Source: Bdellovibrio bacteriovorus HD100 (GTDB taxonomy: Bacteria; Bdellovibrionota; Bdellovibrionia; Bdellovibrionales; Bdellovibrionaceae). Taken from it: DNA of 64,000 nucleotides. This document shows positions 33,031-42,209 of the stretch, piece by piece (position 1 is the first letter of the stretch; every line of letters starts with the position of its first letter). A model generated the notes under the pieces. That model did no database searches. It was not told the DNA's origin and saw only the letters and a program-made list of their open reading frames with translations. The stretch covers positions 1,736,001-1,800,000 of the forward strand of contig NC_005363.1 of assembly GCF_000196175.1 (NCBI RefSeq). Reading direction: 5' to 3'. A program made the position numbers and the translations under genes.

Positions 33031-35721
33031 ATGGCATTTAATAAAAACATCCTGGTTGTGGGGGCATTGCTTTCTTCGACACTTCTTTCCGCCTGCACCC
33101 AGTTTGAGGCTAAGCCTCTGGATAAAATCATCCAGGCGAAACAGGCACCGGCAAACTCCCTGAGTTCTTTCAGCACTCCCGCCGAAATTCCTGCAAATGC
33201 CGCTTGTAAGCAGGCGTCCTGCATTACCATTCAAAAGGCTTCTTTGGGGAAGATCTTCCTGCTGATGGCTTCGGGTATCACGTCCGGGATGACGCCGCAG
33301 TGGTATGATCTGAAACCTCTGGTGGTGAGCTTTGAAAAATCCGGCAACCGCCTGGCTTTGATCGGTGAAAATTACAACAGCATCTATTCTGAAATCCGCA
33401 CCGTGAATCTGATCCAGAGTTTCGAAGTGATTTCTGAAGACGCAACGTCCATCACGTTTGACTGGGGACAGGGTCTAAAAAGTTTTGTCCTTCAGCGTTC
33501 CTATGATGTTGATGCACCTCGTGGCAATGTGGATTTGACCGACAGCTCTTTGGCCTCCATTCCGGTGATTGATTCTTTTGTGACCGGAATCAAGTTTGAT
33601 GAAAAAAACATTGAACTGAATCAGCTTTCAAAAATCCGCAGTGATGTGGTGAAGGCGGGTTCTGACAAGTCCCTGAATCATGAGCCGCGGGAAGAGACGC
33701 TGAACATGAACATTCAGATCCGTGCGTATGATCTGTCTAAGAACTTCAAGGCCAAAGAATACGACAGCTCCCGCCGTGTGGGTTTCTTCGTCACGAAGTA
33801 TCGTAAGCTTGGCTACAGCAAGGAAATGACGAATCTGATCACCAAGTGGGATATTTCCCCAGAAAAGGGCCCAATCAAGGTGCGGGTTTCCGAGGCTGTT
33901 CCAGAGGACTATCTGGCGGCGGTGACCGAAGGGGCTCTTTATTGGAATAAAGTCTTTGGCCGTGATGTGATCCAAGTTGTGACCGGTGTTTCTGTGGATG
34001 CCAAACCTGAAGATCGCAGTATCATCGTGCGCTGGATCCCGTGGCTGGACTCCGGGGCGGCTTACGCCATCGGTCAGTCCGATCCGTTGACGGGCGAACT
34101 TTTGCGCGCTCAGGTGTTCATGCCGTCCGTATTCACGTCTGTCGGTTCTGCGGATCTGGTAAAACTTAACGGGGATGTTCCTGTCGTCGCTGCAGGTGCG
34201 ATTGCCTGTGACCTCACCGAGTCTTTGCTGGCTCTGAACAAGATCGCCCGCGAGGCCGGCGACTCTCAACGTCTTAGACTGGCTCAGGACAGCGTGCGTG
34301 CCACTGTGGCGCATGAGTTGGGGCATGCCTTGGGTATGCGCCACAACTTTGCAGGGTCCTCTTCTGCGAAGGTTTCAACTCAGGAAATTTACGATTCTGC
34401 TAAAACGTACTTGCGTGATCCAAATCATCAGGGGCTGGAAACTTCCACCAGTATCATGGATTATGTCAGCGGTATCGATGACATTCTGATGTCCGGTCGT
34501 ATTAAATATTCTGCGCTTTCCTATGACAAGATGGCGATGGACTGGGCTTATTCCGAAAACGACACGGCTTTGGATGAAAAAATCAGCCGCTACTGCACGG
34601 ATGATGATATCGCTGTGGCGAATTCTCAAGGGTTGCAGATCTATGGTTGTGAGCGTTTTGATGCGGGCAACAACCCCTTGCTGCGCAAATACCTGGATGC
34701 GGTGGATGAACGTGATGACCTGGTGAAGGTTCTGTTTGCCTCCATCATTGGTCGTTTGTACCCAGCCGATCAGCCGGGTGTGGTTCGCAATCTGGATGCG
34801 GTTTTGGCGGACACAGTCAAATGGGGCCGTGCGAATATTGATCTGACTTTTGTTTCCCAGGTTCTGTTTGACAGCACCAAGAATGGACAGCCGGCAGCAA
34901 GCTTTGCATCTTTGACGGCGGTAAAAACCGGCAAGATCATGTATGCGCGTCTGGGACTGGATGAGCAGTTGATGAAAGAACGTGCCGCCTCCTTGAAGGA
35001 AGTCGGCGGTTATGCGGCTTTGTTGAACGGTTTGATGCGCGATAGTAAAGGCAACATCAACACGAAGTGGCTGGATCAACAGATTGAAGAGCTGAAAGCG
35101 GCTCCGTACCTGGCTCAAGGTAAAACTTTGGGTGGTCGTGAGTATGTTCTGACGGAAGCTCAGCAAAGAAAGATCCTGAAGTTCATGGACAGCATCCGTC
35201 CGGTGAATGACAAGGTTTTGCTGGCTGGTGGTGCGACCTTGTTACCGAAACTGAACGAAGCCGTGGAAGAGGCCAATGGTGCTAAAGCCATCGTGACGTC
35301 CTTGCTGGGTCAGAATTTGTTGGATGAATCCGAAGCAGAGTCCCTGACGGCCTTGTATCTGGATCTGGCTCAGGCGGCGACGGGGACTGTGGTTGTGAAA
35401 GTGGGCCCGGGTCTTACCAAAGAAGTGACATTGCCATACTCCTGGTTGAAGGCGGATGAAAAGGCTTACTTCGGGAAGCTGTTGTCTTCTCAAGGTCTGC
35501 GCTTTGATATGACTTTGCGTGTGGCGAAGGCCCGCTCTGAACAGCTGAAAAAAATCGCCGGCTTGTTGGCTGAGATTGATCCCTCTTTGGATCCGGTGAC
35601 CGAGCCCAATCTGACCACGTTGCCTCAGCGTCTTTTGACGGGCGGTTTGGTGGATGCGGCAGCGGCGGCTTGGTTGAAAGCTGAGATCGAAGTTCTGGCG
35701 GCTTTAAGCAAGATACAATAG
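33031..35721 (+). CDS. Metzincin-type zinc metalloprotease lipoprotein
   Basis: 896 residues. Lipoprotein signal (VVGALLSSTLLSAC, Cys 22 in a clear lipobox). The zinc motif HELGHALGMRHNFAGSS starts at H428 and matches HExxHxxGxxH. SIMDYVSG about 45 residues later is the Met-turn, so this is a metzincin fold. N-terminal ~400 residues are beta-rich, C-terminal half helical and without a known domain. Probably anchored in the outer membrane and acting on envelope or host proteins. GAGGGG precedes the ATG and a terminator follows. Confidence 0.85.
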   Translation: MAFNKNILVVGALLSSTLLSACTQFEAKPLDKIIQAKQAPANSLSSFSTPAEIPANAACKQASCITIQKASLGKIFLLMASGITSGMTPQWYDLKPLVVSFEKSGNRLALIGENYNSIYSEIRTVNLIQSFEVISEDATSITFDWGQGLKSFVLQRSYDVDAPRGNVDLTDSSLASIPVIDSFVTGIKFDEKNIELNQLSKIRSDVVKAGSDKSLNHEPREETLNMNIQIRAYDLSKNFKAKEYDSSRRVGFFVTKYRKLGYSKEMTNLITKWDISPEKGPIKVRVSEAVPEDYLAAVTEGALYWNKVFGRDVIQVVTGVSVDAKPEDRSIIVRWIPWLDSGAAYAIGQSDPLTGELLRAQVFMPSVFTSVGSADLVKLNGDVPVVAAGAIACDLTESLLALNKIAREAGDSQRLRLAQDSVRATVAHELGHALGMRHNFAGSSSAKVSTQEIYDSAKTYLRDPNHQGLETSTSIMDYVSGIDDILMSGRIKYSALSYDKMAMDWAYSENDTALDEKISRYCTDDDIAVANSQGLQIYGCERFDAGNNPLLRKYLDAVDERDDLVKVLFASIIGRLYPADQPGVVRNLDAVLADTVKWGRANIDLTFVSQVLFDSTKNGQPAASFASLTAVKTGKIMYARLGLDEQLMKERAASLKEVGGYAALLNGLMRDSKGNINTKWLDQQIEELKAAPYLAQGKTLGGREYVLTEAQQRKILKFMDSIRPVNDKVLLAGGATLLPKLNEAVEEANGAKAIVTSLLGQNLLDESEAESLTALYLDLAQAATGTVVVKVGPGLTKEVTLPYSWLKADEKAYFGKLLSSQGLRFDMTLRVAKARSEQLKKIAGLLAEIDPSLDPVTEPNLTTLPQRLLTGGLVDAAAAAWLKAEIEVLAALSKIQ

Positions 35722-35747
35722 TAGTTATAGAGAGAGTGAGTTTGATG

Positions 35748-35778
35748 AAAAGGCCGGCTTTGTACCGGCCTTTTTTAT
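35748..35778 (+). terminator. Rho-independent terminator after metalloprotease gene
   Basis: AAAGGCCGG and CCGGCCTTT with a TTTGTA-type loop, followed by a T run. Confidence 0.9.
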
Positions 35779-35952
35779 TTGTCTCAAAGCGAGACGGGCA
35801 TCGGGGACTGTCGAAAGTTTTTGCGCCTGCTTCCCTGAAATGGCGCCCTTGGGTTCTTCGTATCAGCACGAAACGAAAAAGGGGCGCCAGATCCAATATA
35901 GCATTGGCACGGCTGGTCCGCCTCTTGCCTTAGGGATATGTAGGAGGCGATT

Positions 35953-36627
35953 ATGACAAACTCTATCTTTAAAAATAAAATGCTGGGTGTTCTGCTACTG
36001 GCGGTTCTTTCCCTCAGTGCATGTGCCAAAAAGGATAGCAGCTCTGTTCGCGTCGCAGGCCGCACGACCAGCACGGGAACAGCTTCCGGTGGTGGCGTCA
36101 GTCAGGGTGGAACTACAACAAGTGGTACTTGCGGTACTTCCTCTGCCGGTAAAATCTTTGATCAATATGCTTCCCCTCAATTTGAAACTCAGGTGAAGAA
36201 CTTTGTTTCCGCTACTTTGGACCCACAATCATTGGGCTCTGTGAGCGGTAACATCAACGACAGAACCGGTGTGGATCTGTTTGCGACCTTCAAGTTTGAC
36301 AGCGCGGGCAGCCTGATTCCGGCTGAATCCAATATGTTGATCAAGATCTTCGATTCTTATGCGAATCAGGTCTACAACGGTCAGGTGATCCAGCCTTACT
36401 CGGTGTCTTTCTCTCAGGCTTCTGAGGGCATGATTGATCGCAACACGCGTCAATTCCAGGTTAAGTTCAGAGACGGTTATGGTGAAATCATCTTCCAAGG
36501 TGCTTACGATAACAGCATCGCCGAAGGCACTGTTTACTACCAGAACTACACTGCGGTTGCCGGTTACCAGCCAACCAGCGGGACCCTGGGCACCTTCCGC
36601 TTGCATGCCTGCTCCTTGATCAAATAA
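35953..36627 (+). CDS. Lipoprotein of unknown function
   Basis: 224 residues. Signal and lipobox LLLAVLSLSACAKK, then a Ser/Thr/Gly linker (residues ~35-60) and a beta-rich domain (FVSATLDPQSLGSVSGNIND, GVDLFATFKFDSAGSLIPAE, YGEIIFQGAYDNSIAEGTVY). No family recognised. TAGGAGG lies before ATG 35953 at good spacing. Cys in TSGTCGTSS and the C-terminal HACSLIK may form a disulphide. Confidence 0.72.
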   Translation: MTNSIFKNKMLGVLLLAVLSLSACAKKDSSSVRVAGRTTSTGTASGGGVSQGGTTTSGTCGTSSAGKIFDQYASPQFETQVKNFVSATLDPQSLGSVSGNINDRTGVDLFATFKFDSAGSLIPAESNMLIKIFDSYANQVYNGQVIQPYSVSFSQASEGMIDRNTRQFQVKFRDGYGEIIFQGAYDNSIAEGTVYYQNYTAVAGYQPTSGTLGTFRLHACSLIK

Positions 36628-36646
36628 GCGCCGCGTCTTGCTTCAC

Positions 36647-36671
36647 CCCCTATCGAGTTTGAAGATAGGGG
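36647..36671 (+). promoter_or_regulatory. Hairpin covering the Shine-Dalgarno of the 36673 gene
   Basis: CCCCTATC (36647-36654) pairs perfectly with GATAGGGG (36664-36671) around nine bases. AGGGG is the only ribosome site for the ATG that begins one base later. No T run follows, so it is not a normal terminator. Confidence 0.6.
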
Positions 36672-36672
36672 A

Positions 36673-37770
36673 ATGCCTCAACGTTTCATTTTCGAATCAT
36701 CCATTTTAGACTCCGTTGTCGGAGGACATTCAGCCATCGATATCCCCAGGCTGAATATTCATACCCTCGAGGCTGCCAGTTCCTTCCTTTTAAGCTATGG
36801 CTTTGATATCACCCGCGAAGACGAACTGGAAAGACTGTGGTATTTCCACCGTCGCGCTTTGGTGTTGATGCTGGAAAAACTGGGTTTTCAGGACACGGAC
36901 CTGCCTGAAGTTTTCCGTGACCGTAAAAAACTGGGCGACATCCGCCAACTTCTGATTTTTGCCAGCTCCCAGAATCCGCAAGAACAACAGCTGCAGCGCT
37001 GGGCTTGTGCGATCATCCGCTGTATGCACGTCTTTGTGCATGCGGAAAATGATCTGTTCAGTTCGTTCTCGGAAGAAATTCAGTCCCAAATCCTGACCCC
37101 GTTCCAGAACTGCATTTTGCATGACGGAAACACCCATCGCACCTTTATGAAAAGCCCGACTGACCAGTTGGATCAGGTCGAACTGATGGGCTTTGAAGTA
37201 AAGCCCTTCAAAACGTCTTCCAGCACCGTGATCAAGCTTCTGGCGAAACCCGATGCCTTGGCGATGAAGATCTTTGACAAGCTGGGTGTGCGCTTTGTGA
37301 CCCGCAATCTGTTTGATTCCTTCCAGGTCGTGCGCTTCCTGATCAAAGAGGACATCATCAGCTTCCCGCACATCATGCCGGATCAAAGCTCCAACAATCT
37401 TTATCCGGTGAATTTATTCATGAGTGTTTGTGATGATCTATCCCATCGTCTGGACACCTTGGATGAAAAAAGCATCCAAGAGGCCTTTGATCAGAAGCTG
37501 CTTGAGGAAGGCGACAACGCCAAGTTCCTGCGCAAAGAGAATTTCTTTTCGGGGCAGGATTATAAATTTATCAAATTCATTTCCCGTAAGCTGATCCATA
37601 TCAAACCCCAGGGCGGCAAAGAGGCTTTCAGCTTCTTCTATCCCTTTGAGGTTCAGATCATGGACAAGTCCGCTCACGACCGTATTTTGTCCGGTCCCAG
37701 CGAACATCAGGCTTACAAGGAACGTCAACGAACGGCCGCCAGAAAGCGTCTGTTTCCGGATCCAGGTTAA
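36673..37770 (+). CDS. Conserved hypothetical protein (possibly TIGR04552 family)
   Basis: 365 residues, soluble, no signal. Sequence like IFESSILDSVVGGHSAIDIP, EDELERLWYFHRRALVLMLE and GVRFVTRNLFDSFQVVRFLI looks like the deltaproteobacterial family I remember as TIGR04552; I am not sure of that name. His-rich parts (RTFMKS, HVFVHAEND) and the basic C-terminus (KERQRTAARKRL) may bind nucleic acid, but this is speculation. It is followed by plsC after two bases, so they are in one operon. Its start lies in a hairpin. Confidence 0.7.
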   Translation: MPQRFIFESSILDSVVGGHSAIDIPRLNIHTLEAASSFLLSYGFDITREDELERLWYFHRRALVLMLEKLGFQDTDLPEVFRDRKKLGDIRQLLIFASSQNPQEQQLQRWACAIIRCMHVFVHAENDLFSSFSEEIQSQILTPFQNCILHDGNTHRTFMKSPTDQLDQVELMGFEVKPFKTSSSTVIKLLAKPDALAMKIFDKLGVRFVTRNLFDSFQVVRFLIKEDIISFPHIMPDQSSNNLYPVNLFMSVCDDLSHRLDTLDEKSIQEAFDQKLLEEGDNAKFLRKENFFSGQDYKFIKFISRKLIHIKPQGGKEAFSFFYPFEVQIMDKSAHDRILSGPSEHQAYKERQRTAARKRLFPDPG

Positions 37771-37772
37771 TT

Positions 37773-38510
37773 ATGTTTTTAAAACTTCTTTCTTATCCTC
37801 GTTCTTTGCTGGGTGCGCTTCTGCTGCCGATTCACACGGTGCTGTGTTCTGCGGCGATGGTCATCTGCAATATTCTGTTTAACAACCGCAAGCTGGAAGA
37901 CCACATCGTCGAGTTCTGGACCCGCAACTGCTGTCGCATGTTCAATGTGAAAGTGGAAGTCAAAGGCCTGGAAAACCGTCCCGAAGGCGGCTTCCTGTAC
38001 GTCTTTAATCACACCAGTTTCTTCGACATCTTTGCCATGAACGGCTGGTTGGGGTCTTTCCGTTTCGGGGCAAAAATTGAACTTTTCAGCATTCCGGTGT
38101 TTGGCGCCGGGATGAGACGCGCCGGCATTCTGCCCATCGCCAGAAATCGTCGTGACGAGGTCTTTAAAGTCTATCAGGCCGCCGAAGCGCGCATCAAAGC
38201 CGGAGAGCGTTTTGCATTGGCGCCGGAAGGTACGCGCCAGAAAACCGAAACTCTGGGGCCCTTCAAGTCCGGTCCGTTCATCTTCGCCATCAGCGCCAAA
38301 GCACCAATCGTGCCGGTCGTTGTGAAGGGGGCCGCCGCGATCATGTCCAAAGGGCAGCTTGTTCCGAATTGGGGCGTGTGGAGTCGCACAATCACGCTGG
38401 AGGTTCTTCCTCCGGTCAGCACCGAAGGATACACTATTGAAGATCGTCCCGTGCTGCAGGAAAAGGTTCGCAAAATGATGGAGCCTTACTTCGCAGTGGA
38501 CAACTTCTAA
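37773..38510 (+). CDS. plsC: 1-acyl-sn-glycerol-3-phosphate acyltransferase (PlsC family)
   Basis: Makes phosphatidic acid from lysophosphatidic acid. 245 residues with one N-terminal membrane segment (LLGALLLPIHTVLCSAAMV). Motif I is YVFNHTSFFDIFAMN (HX4D), motif II GAGMRRAGILPIAR, motif III FALAPEGTRQKTE, motif IV KAPIVPVVVKG. The gene follows the hypothetical by two bases, and the same spacing carries no separate promoter. Other LPLAT enzymes of this family are possible. Confidence 0.88.
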   Translation: MFLKLLSYPRSLLGALLLPIHTVLCSAAMVICNILFNNRKLEDHIVEFWTRNCCRMFNVKVEVKGLENRPEGGFLYVFNHTSFFDIFAMNGWLGSFRFGAKIELFSIPVFGAGMRRAGILPIARNRRDEVFKVYQAAEARIKAGERFALAPEGTRQKTETLGPFKSGPFIFAISAKAPIVPVVVKGAAAIMSKGQLVPNWGVWSRTITLEVLPPVSTEGYTIEDRPVLQEKVRKMMEPYFAVDNF

Positions 38511-38646
38511 CGTCCAATTTCGAATTTCCAAACGGGGGTTTGGGTGAAAAGCTTTCAGGAGTTCTGGCCTCTGTTCTGACGAAGCAATGGAACCTGCGGG
38601 GGGATTTTAAAATGTTCTATCAGATGTGTGCAGGAAAGCTTTGGTC

Positions 38647-39030
38647 ATGAGTAAATTTCGTCTGGCGCTGGGGTCGGCCTCTTGTCGTGATAATAAAAGC
38701 AAAGATCCGCAAGTGCAGGAAGTCTGTCGCATTCTTTTGGAAAAGCTGGAGGCCTTGAAGTCCTCTGATCCTATTTTCTTGAAAAGCTTCCCTCTGGATC
38801 ACAGTGAAATCATGGAAATCAACGGCCGCGAAGTGCTGATGACCGTGTTTCATGATCGTCTGCCAAAGGAAGAATCCCTGCTGGTGATTCAGGCCTATTA
38901 TTCAACCTGGAAGTTTCCAAATTTTATTTCTTTAAGCGGGGTCGGGAAGGTCTTTGCTGAGGGCTTTTTGCTGAATAAGACCGGTGAAGTGAAAGAAGCC
39001 CCGGAATCCCTTTTGTGGGATTATCGTTAG
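38647..39030 (+). CDS. Small hypothetical protein
   Basis: 127 residues, no signal. Central segment MEINGREVLMTVFHDRLPKE and VIQAYYSTWKFPNFISLSGV, alternating strands and helix. No family recognised. ATG 38647 has AGGAAAG upstream; the frame from 38626 has no ribosome site. The last codons lie inside a terminator hairpin. Confidence 0.6.
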   Translation: MSKFRLALGSASCRDNKSKDPQVQEVCRILLEKLEALKSSDPIFLKSFPLDHSEIMEINGREVLMTVFHDRLPKEESLLVIQAYYSTWKFPNFISLSGVGKVFAEGFLLNKTGEVKEAPESLLWDYR

Positions 39031-39042
39031 GGGCTTTTTTTA
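38996..39042 (+). terminator. Terminator overlapping the end of the small hypothetical gene
   Basis: AAGCCCC and GGGGCTT make the outer stem, and GAATCCC/GGGATT the inner one, followed by TTTTTTTAG. The stop codon at 39028-39030 is inside it. Confidence 0.7.
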
Positions 39043-40416
39043 GTTGCGAACCACATTCCAGGTCGTGCCTTCCAAGGAGCTTCGCAGTTTCACGCGCGAG
39101 CTTCCGGTGTCCACAGAAATTTGAATCTGGGAATTTGGCAGAGCTTCAATCTGCGTCAGGCGCAGGATCTTTGGATTGCGGTGATAGGCGGATTCAATGG
39201 CCTGGGCCAGTTTGTCCCAGCGAATGAAGGGCTCAAAGCTTTTACCCTGATTCGTGGATTTGAAAGATCCCACAAACCACACACCACTGGGGTGAATGCT
39301 CACCGGATAATTCTGTTTTCCAAACTGCGGAATAGCGGTCCAGGTCAGGCCATCATCGGTGCGATAAATACCTTCCGAAGACACCAGTCCACGCACGGAC
39401 GTTTTGCTTTCAAAGGCGATGGAATAAATCTCACGCTTTAAAAGCGTGTCGGTCAGGATTTGTTTTGATGGTTCCACCACGGGGTTTTGCGGCAGCAGCA
39501 AATCTGTTTTTTTCCACCAGACTTCGCCGTGACCATCGACGCGGCTGATACCCCAGATGACGGCTTCGGGCTTTTGAATCTCCACGCGGGCGCGCAGGGG
39601 CGGGCCATAGCTGGTCGAATCCGGTCGGATCACAATCGCACGCAAAGGGCTGGTCACATAGCCCAGCACCTCGGACATGTCGACGTTTTCACCTTTTTTG
39701 GTCAGGATCTTGTTGTTGTTTCTAAAAGCCACTGTCAGCCAGCTTTTCTTCGGGTGATACGCCAGCGTTGCAAAGTCGGCGCGGTTCACAAAGTGCGTGA
39801 TGTCGACAAAGCCCACCTTGCCGTTGTATTGAATTTTCAAAAAGCTCGTGGTCACTTCCAGCGGTATCACACGTTTTAAACGTGGCAAAGTGGTCAGAAC
39901 TTTGCCAAAGCTGGAAGGCTCGGTGCGCACATAAGTGTCGATCAGATTCATGTACACGCCGGGATCGTCATGACGTGTGGTCAGCAGATGCAAAGGCAGC
40001 CAGCCTTGCGTGGTTGAATTTCGTTCTTTCACTCGCGCCCAGTAATCGTCACACTCCAGAAGTTCCAGTTGATGACCTCCCGGAACGGATTTCACCAGGG
40101 AAGAGTCACTGCGATTCAGGCTGAGCAAGGTCACCGGGCTGCGGGTTTCCACGAAGCGGGCTACTTGAATGTCGCGAATCAGGCGATCCCCCGAAAGAGA
40201 ATAGCTCTTACGGTCCCAAGAGACGGTGAAAGAGGCCTCCATCTCGGTGCGAAGAAGAGAGTTTTCCAGAGATGTTCGACTCACCTGGCCAGAGGGAAAA
40301 GCGCTGGTTTTACTGCGATAAAACGACACGGCTTTCGATGCATCCGTGGCTAAAGCCGCAAAAGTGCTGGGAGAGCTGAAAATGAACGACAACGAGAGAA
40401 AAAAGGCTGACCGCAT
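39040..40416 (-). CDS. Secreted protein with SH3-like and BNR-like segments
   Basis: 458 residues with a signal peptide (MRSAFFLSLSFIFSSPSTFA). Region ~120-150 (VPGGHQLELLECDDYWARVK, TQGWLPLHLL) resembles a bacterial SH3 domain; a second is at VRTEPSSFGKVLTTLP to VGFVDITHFV. The C-terminal part has EGIYRTDDGLTWTAIP and KSTNQGKSFEPF, which look like BNR/sialidase-type repeats. So it may bind peptidoglycan or glycans. ATG 40416 is used; the TTG start at 40452 precedes no signal peptide. Function unknown. Confidence 0.7.
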   Translation of the reverse strand: MRSAFFLSLSFIFSSPSTFAALATDASKAVSFYRSKTSAFPSGQVSRTSLENSLLRTEMEASFTVSWDRKSYSLSGDRLIRDIQVARFVETRSPVTLLSLNRSDSSLVKSVPGGHQLELLECDDYWARVKERNSTTQGWLPLHLLTTRHDDPGVYMNLIDTYVRTEPSSFGKVLTTLPRLKRVIPLEVTTSFLKIQYNGKVGFVDITHFVNRADFATLAYHPKKSWLTVAFRNNNKILTKKGENVDMSEVLGYVTSPLRAIVIRPDSTSYGPPLRARVEIQKPEAVIWGISRVDGHGEVWWKKTDLLLPQNPVVEPSKQILTDTLLKREIYSIAFESKTSVRGLVSSEGIYRTDDGLTWTAIPQFGKQNYPVSIHPSGVWFVGSFKSTNQGKSFEPFIRWDKLAQAIESAYHRNPKILRLTQIEALPNSQIQISVDTGSSRVKLRSSLEGTTWNVVRN

Positions 40417-40452
40417 CGTTCTATTTTGAGGCTTTAGGCTCGGTGCTCTCAA

Positions 40453-40476
40453 GGCCAGAAGTTTTGACCTCTGGCC
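40453..40476. promoter_or_regulatory. Inverted repeat over the -35 of the hbd operon
   Basis: GGCCAGA, ten bases, TCTGGCC: a perfect 7-bp dyad. It covers a possible -35, TTGACC (40464-40469); TATCTA follows 17 bases later. A dimeric repressor, for example of acyl-CoA metabolism, could bind; the regulator is not known. Confidence 0.45.
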
Positions 40477-40492
40477 TAAAGTAAAGTATCTA
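40464..40492 (+). promoter_or_regulatory. Sigma-70-like promoter of hbd-crotonase-icmF
   Basis: TTGACC, 17-base spacer, TATCTA, 40 bases before the hbd start codon. The -35 matches well, the -10 poorly. Confidence 0.4.
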
Positions 40493-40532
40493 AATCAGGC
40501 TGTTTTAAATACATATTAACGCGGAGTGATAA

Positions 40533-41393
40533 ATGAATATCAAAACGATCGGCGTCGTAGGCGCAGGACAGATGGGTAATGGCATCGCACAAGTGGCGGC
40601 AAACTTTGGTTTTAACGTCATCATGATGGACGTGAGCGGTGCAGCTCTTGAAAAAGGGATCGCTACTATTGCTGGCAGCTGTGATCGTATTATCAAAAAA
40701 GGCGGCATGACTGAGGCTGACAAGGCCACTTTGTTGGGTCGTATCAAGACCGCTCAGGAAACGGCGGGTCTGAAAGATTGCGACATCGTGATCGAAGCCG
40801 CGACTGAAAACATCGACCTGAAACTCAAGATCTTCAAGGACCTGGACGCGACCGTAAAACCGGAAGCATTGTTGGTGTCCAATACATCTTCCATCTCCAT
40901 CACTAAAATTGCCGGCGTGACCAAACGTCCAACAAAAGTGGCGGGCATGCACTTCATGAATCCTGTTCCGTTGATGAAACTTGTGGAAGGCATCCGTGGT
41001 CTTCAGACTTCCGATGAAACTTTCGCCATTGTTAAATCTCTGGCAGAAAAAATGGACAAAGTTTTCGTTGAGTCCGTAAAAGACATGCCAGGCTTCATCG
41101 TGAACCGCGTTCTTATGCCGATGATCAACGAAGCGGTTTACACTCTTCACGAGGGCATCGCTTCCGTGGATGCTATCGACAACGCGATGAAATTGGGAAC
41201 GAATCAGCCCATGGGTCCTTTGACTTTGGCTGACTTCATCGGTCTGGATACTTGCCTTGCGATCATGAACGTTCTGCATGAAGGTCTGGGTGATTCCAAG
41301 TACCGTCCGTGTCCATTGCTGGTGAAATACGTTGAAGCCGGCTGGTTGGGTCGTAAAACAGGTCGTGGTTTCTACGACTACTCTGCAAAGTAA
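40533..41393 (+). CDS. hbd: 3-hydroxybutyryl-CoA dehydrogenase
   Basis: NAD-dependent 3-hydroxyacyl-CoA dehydrogenase, 286 residues, single-function form. N-terminal Rossmann motif [20 protein letters not shown], then [28 protein letters not shown], and the catalytic-His block [20 protein letters not shown]-terminal [15 protein letters not shown] and [14 protein letters not shown]. It oxidises short-chain 3-hydroxyacyl-CoA. CGGAGTG precedes the ATG. First gene of a three-gene operon with crotonase and icmF. Confidence 0.95.
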   Translation: MNIKTIGVVGAGQMGNGIAQVAANFGFNVIMMDVSGAALEKGIATIAGSCDRIIKKGGMTEADKATLLGRIKTAQETAGLKDCDIVIEAATENIDLKLKIFKDLDATVKPEALLVSNTSSISITKIAGVTKRPTKVAGMHFMNPVPLMKLVEGIRGLQTSDETFAIVKSLAEKMDKVFVESVKDMPGFIVNRVLMPMINEAVYTLHEGIASVDAIDNAMKLGTNQPMGPLTLADFIGLDTCLAIMNVLHEGLGDSKYRPCPLLVKYVEAGWLGRKTGRGFYDYSAK

Positions 41394-41406
41394 TTGAGGT
41401 CTGATA

Positions 41407-42204
41407 ATGGCAAGCAATTATAAAACAATTCTTCTTGAACAAAAAACACACGGGGTTTGGGTTCTGACGATCAACCGTCCAGAATCTTTGAACGCCCTGA
41501 ACTCCACCGTGCTGAACGAAATGGGTGAAGCCCTTCGTCAGATCGGTGAAATGGACTATTCCGATGCGCGCGCTTTGATTATCACGGGTGCTGGTGAAAA
41601 AGCTTTCGTGGCGGGTGCCGACATCAAGGAAATCCATGATCTGGACGAAGAAAAGGCGCTGGTCTTTGCTCAGCGTGGCCAGAGCATCTTCCATGAACTG
41701 ACGCTTTTGAAAATCCCGGTGATCGCTGCGGTGAACGGCTTTGCCCTGGGGGGCGGCTGTGAACTGGCGCTGGGTTGTGATTTCATCTATGCCGCTGAAA
41801 ATGCGAAATTCGGTTTGCCGGAAGTTTCTTTGGGATTGATCCCAGGCTTCGGTGGCACGGTTCGTATGGCGCGCGCGGTGGGTTCCCGTCGTGCCCGTGA
41901 GTTGACTTATACCGGTGGCATGATCACCGCGGCAGAAGCTTTGTCTGCAGGTCTGGTGAACAAAGTCGTTCCTCAAGCGGAACTGATGAACACTGTGATG
42001 AAAACTGTTGAGGCTATTTTGGCCAAAGCGCCGATTGCCGTGGGTTCTGCGAAGTTCTCCATCAATCAGGCTTGGGACATGGACGTTGAAGAAGCGCAGA
42101 AAAATGAAGCAAGAATCTTTGCGGAACTTTTCACTTCTGAAGATGTTAAAGAAGGCACGGGTGCCTTCATCGAGAAACGCAAAGCTGAATTTAAAGGTCG
42201 ATAA
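41407..42204 (+). CDS. crt: Enoyl-CoA hydratase (crotonase)
   Basis: 265 residues, single crotonase domain. [14 protein letters not shown], the oxyanion hole [19 protein letters not shown] and [20 protein letters not shown] with the two catalytic Glu are all present. It hydrates crotonyl-CoA or related short enoyl-CoA. It follows hbd by 13 bases with TTGAGG before its ATG, and icmF starts 5 bases after it. Together they form a short-chain acyl-CoA module separate from fadI/fadJ. Confidence 0.93.
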   Translation: MASNYKTILLEQKTHGVWVLTINRPESLNALNSTVLNEMGEALRQIGEMDYSDARALIITGAGEKAFVAGADIKEIHDLDEEKALVFAQRGQSIFHELTLLKIPVIAAVNGFALGGGCELALGCDFIYAAENAKFGLPEVSLGLIPGFGGTVRMARAVGSRRARELTYTGGMITAAEALSAGLVNKVVPQAELMNTVMKTVEAILAKAPIAVGSAKFSINQAWDMDVEEAQKNEARIFAELFTSEDVKEGTGAFIEKRKAEFKGR

Positions 42205-42209
42205 GACAT

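Noticed and set aside
35904-35930. TTGGCACGG...TTGCC resembling a sigma-54 promoter
   Set aside because: GG and GC are not separated by the required ten bases.
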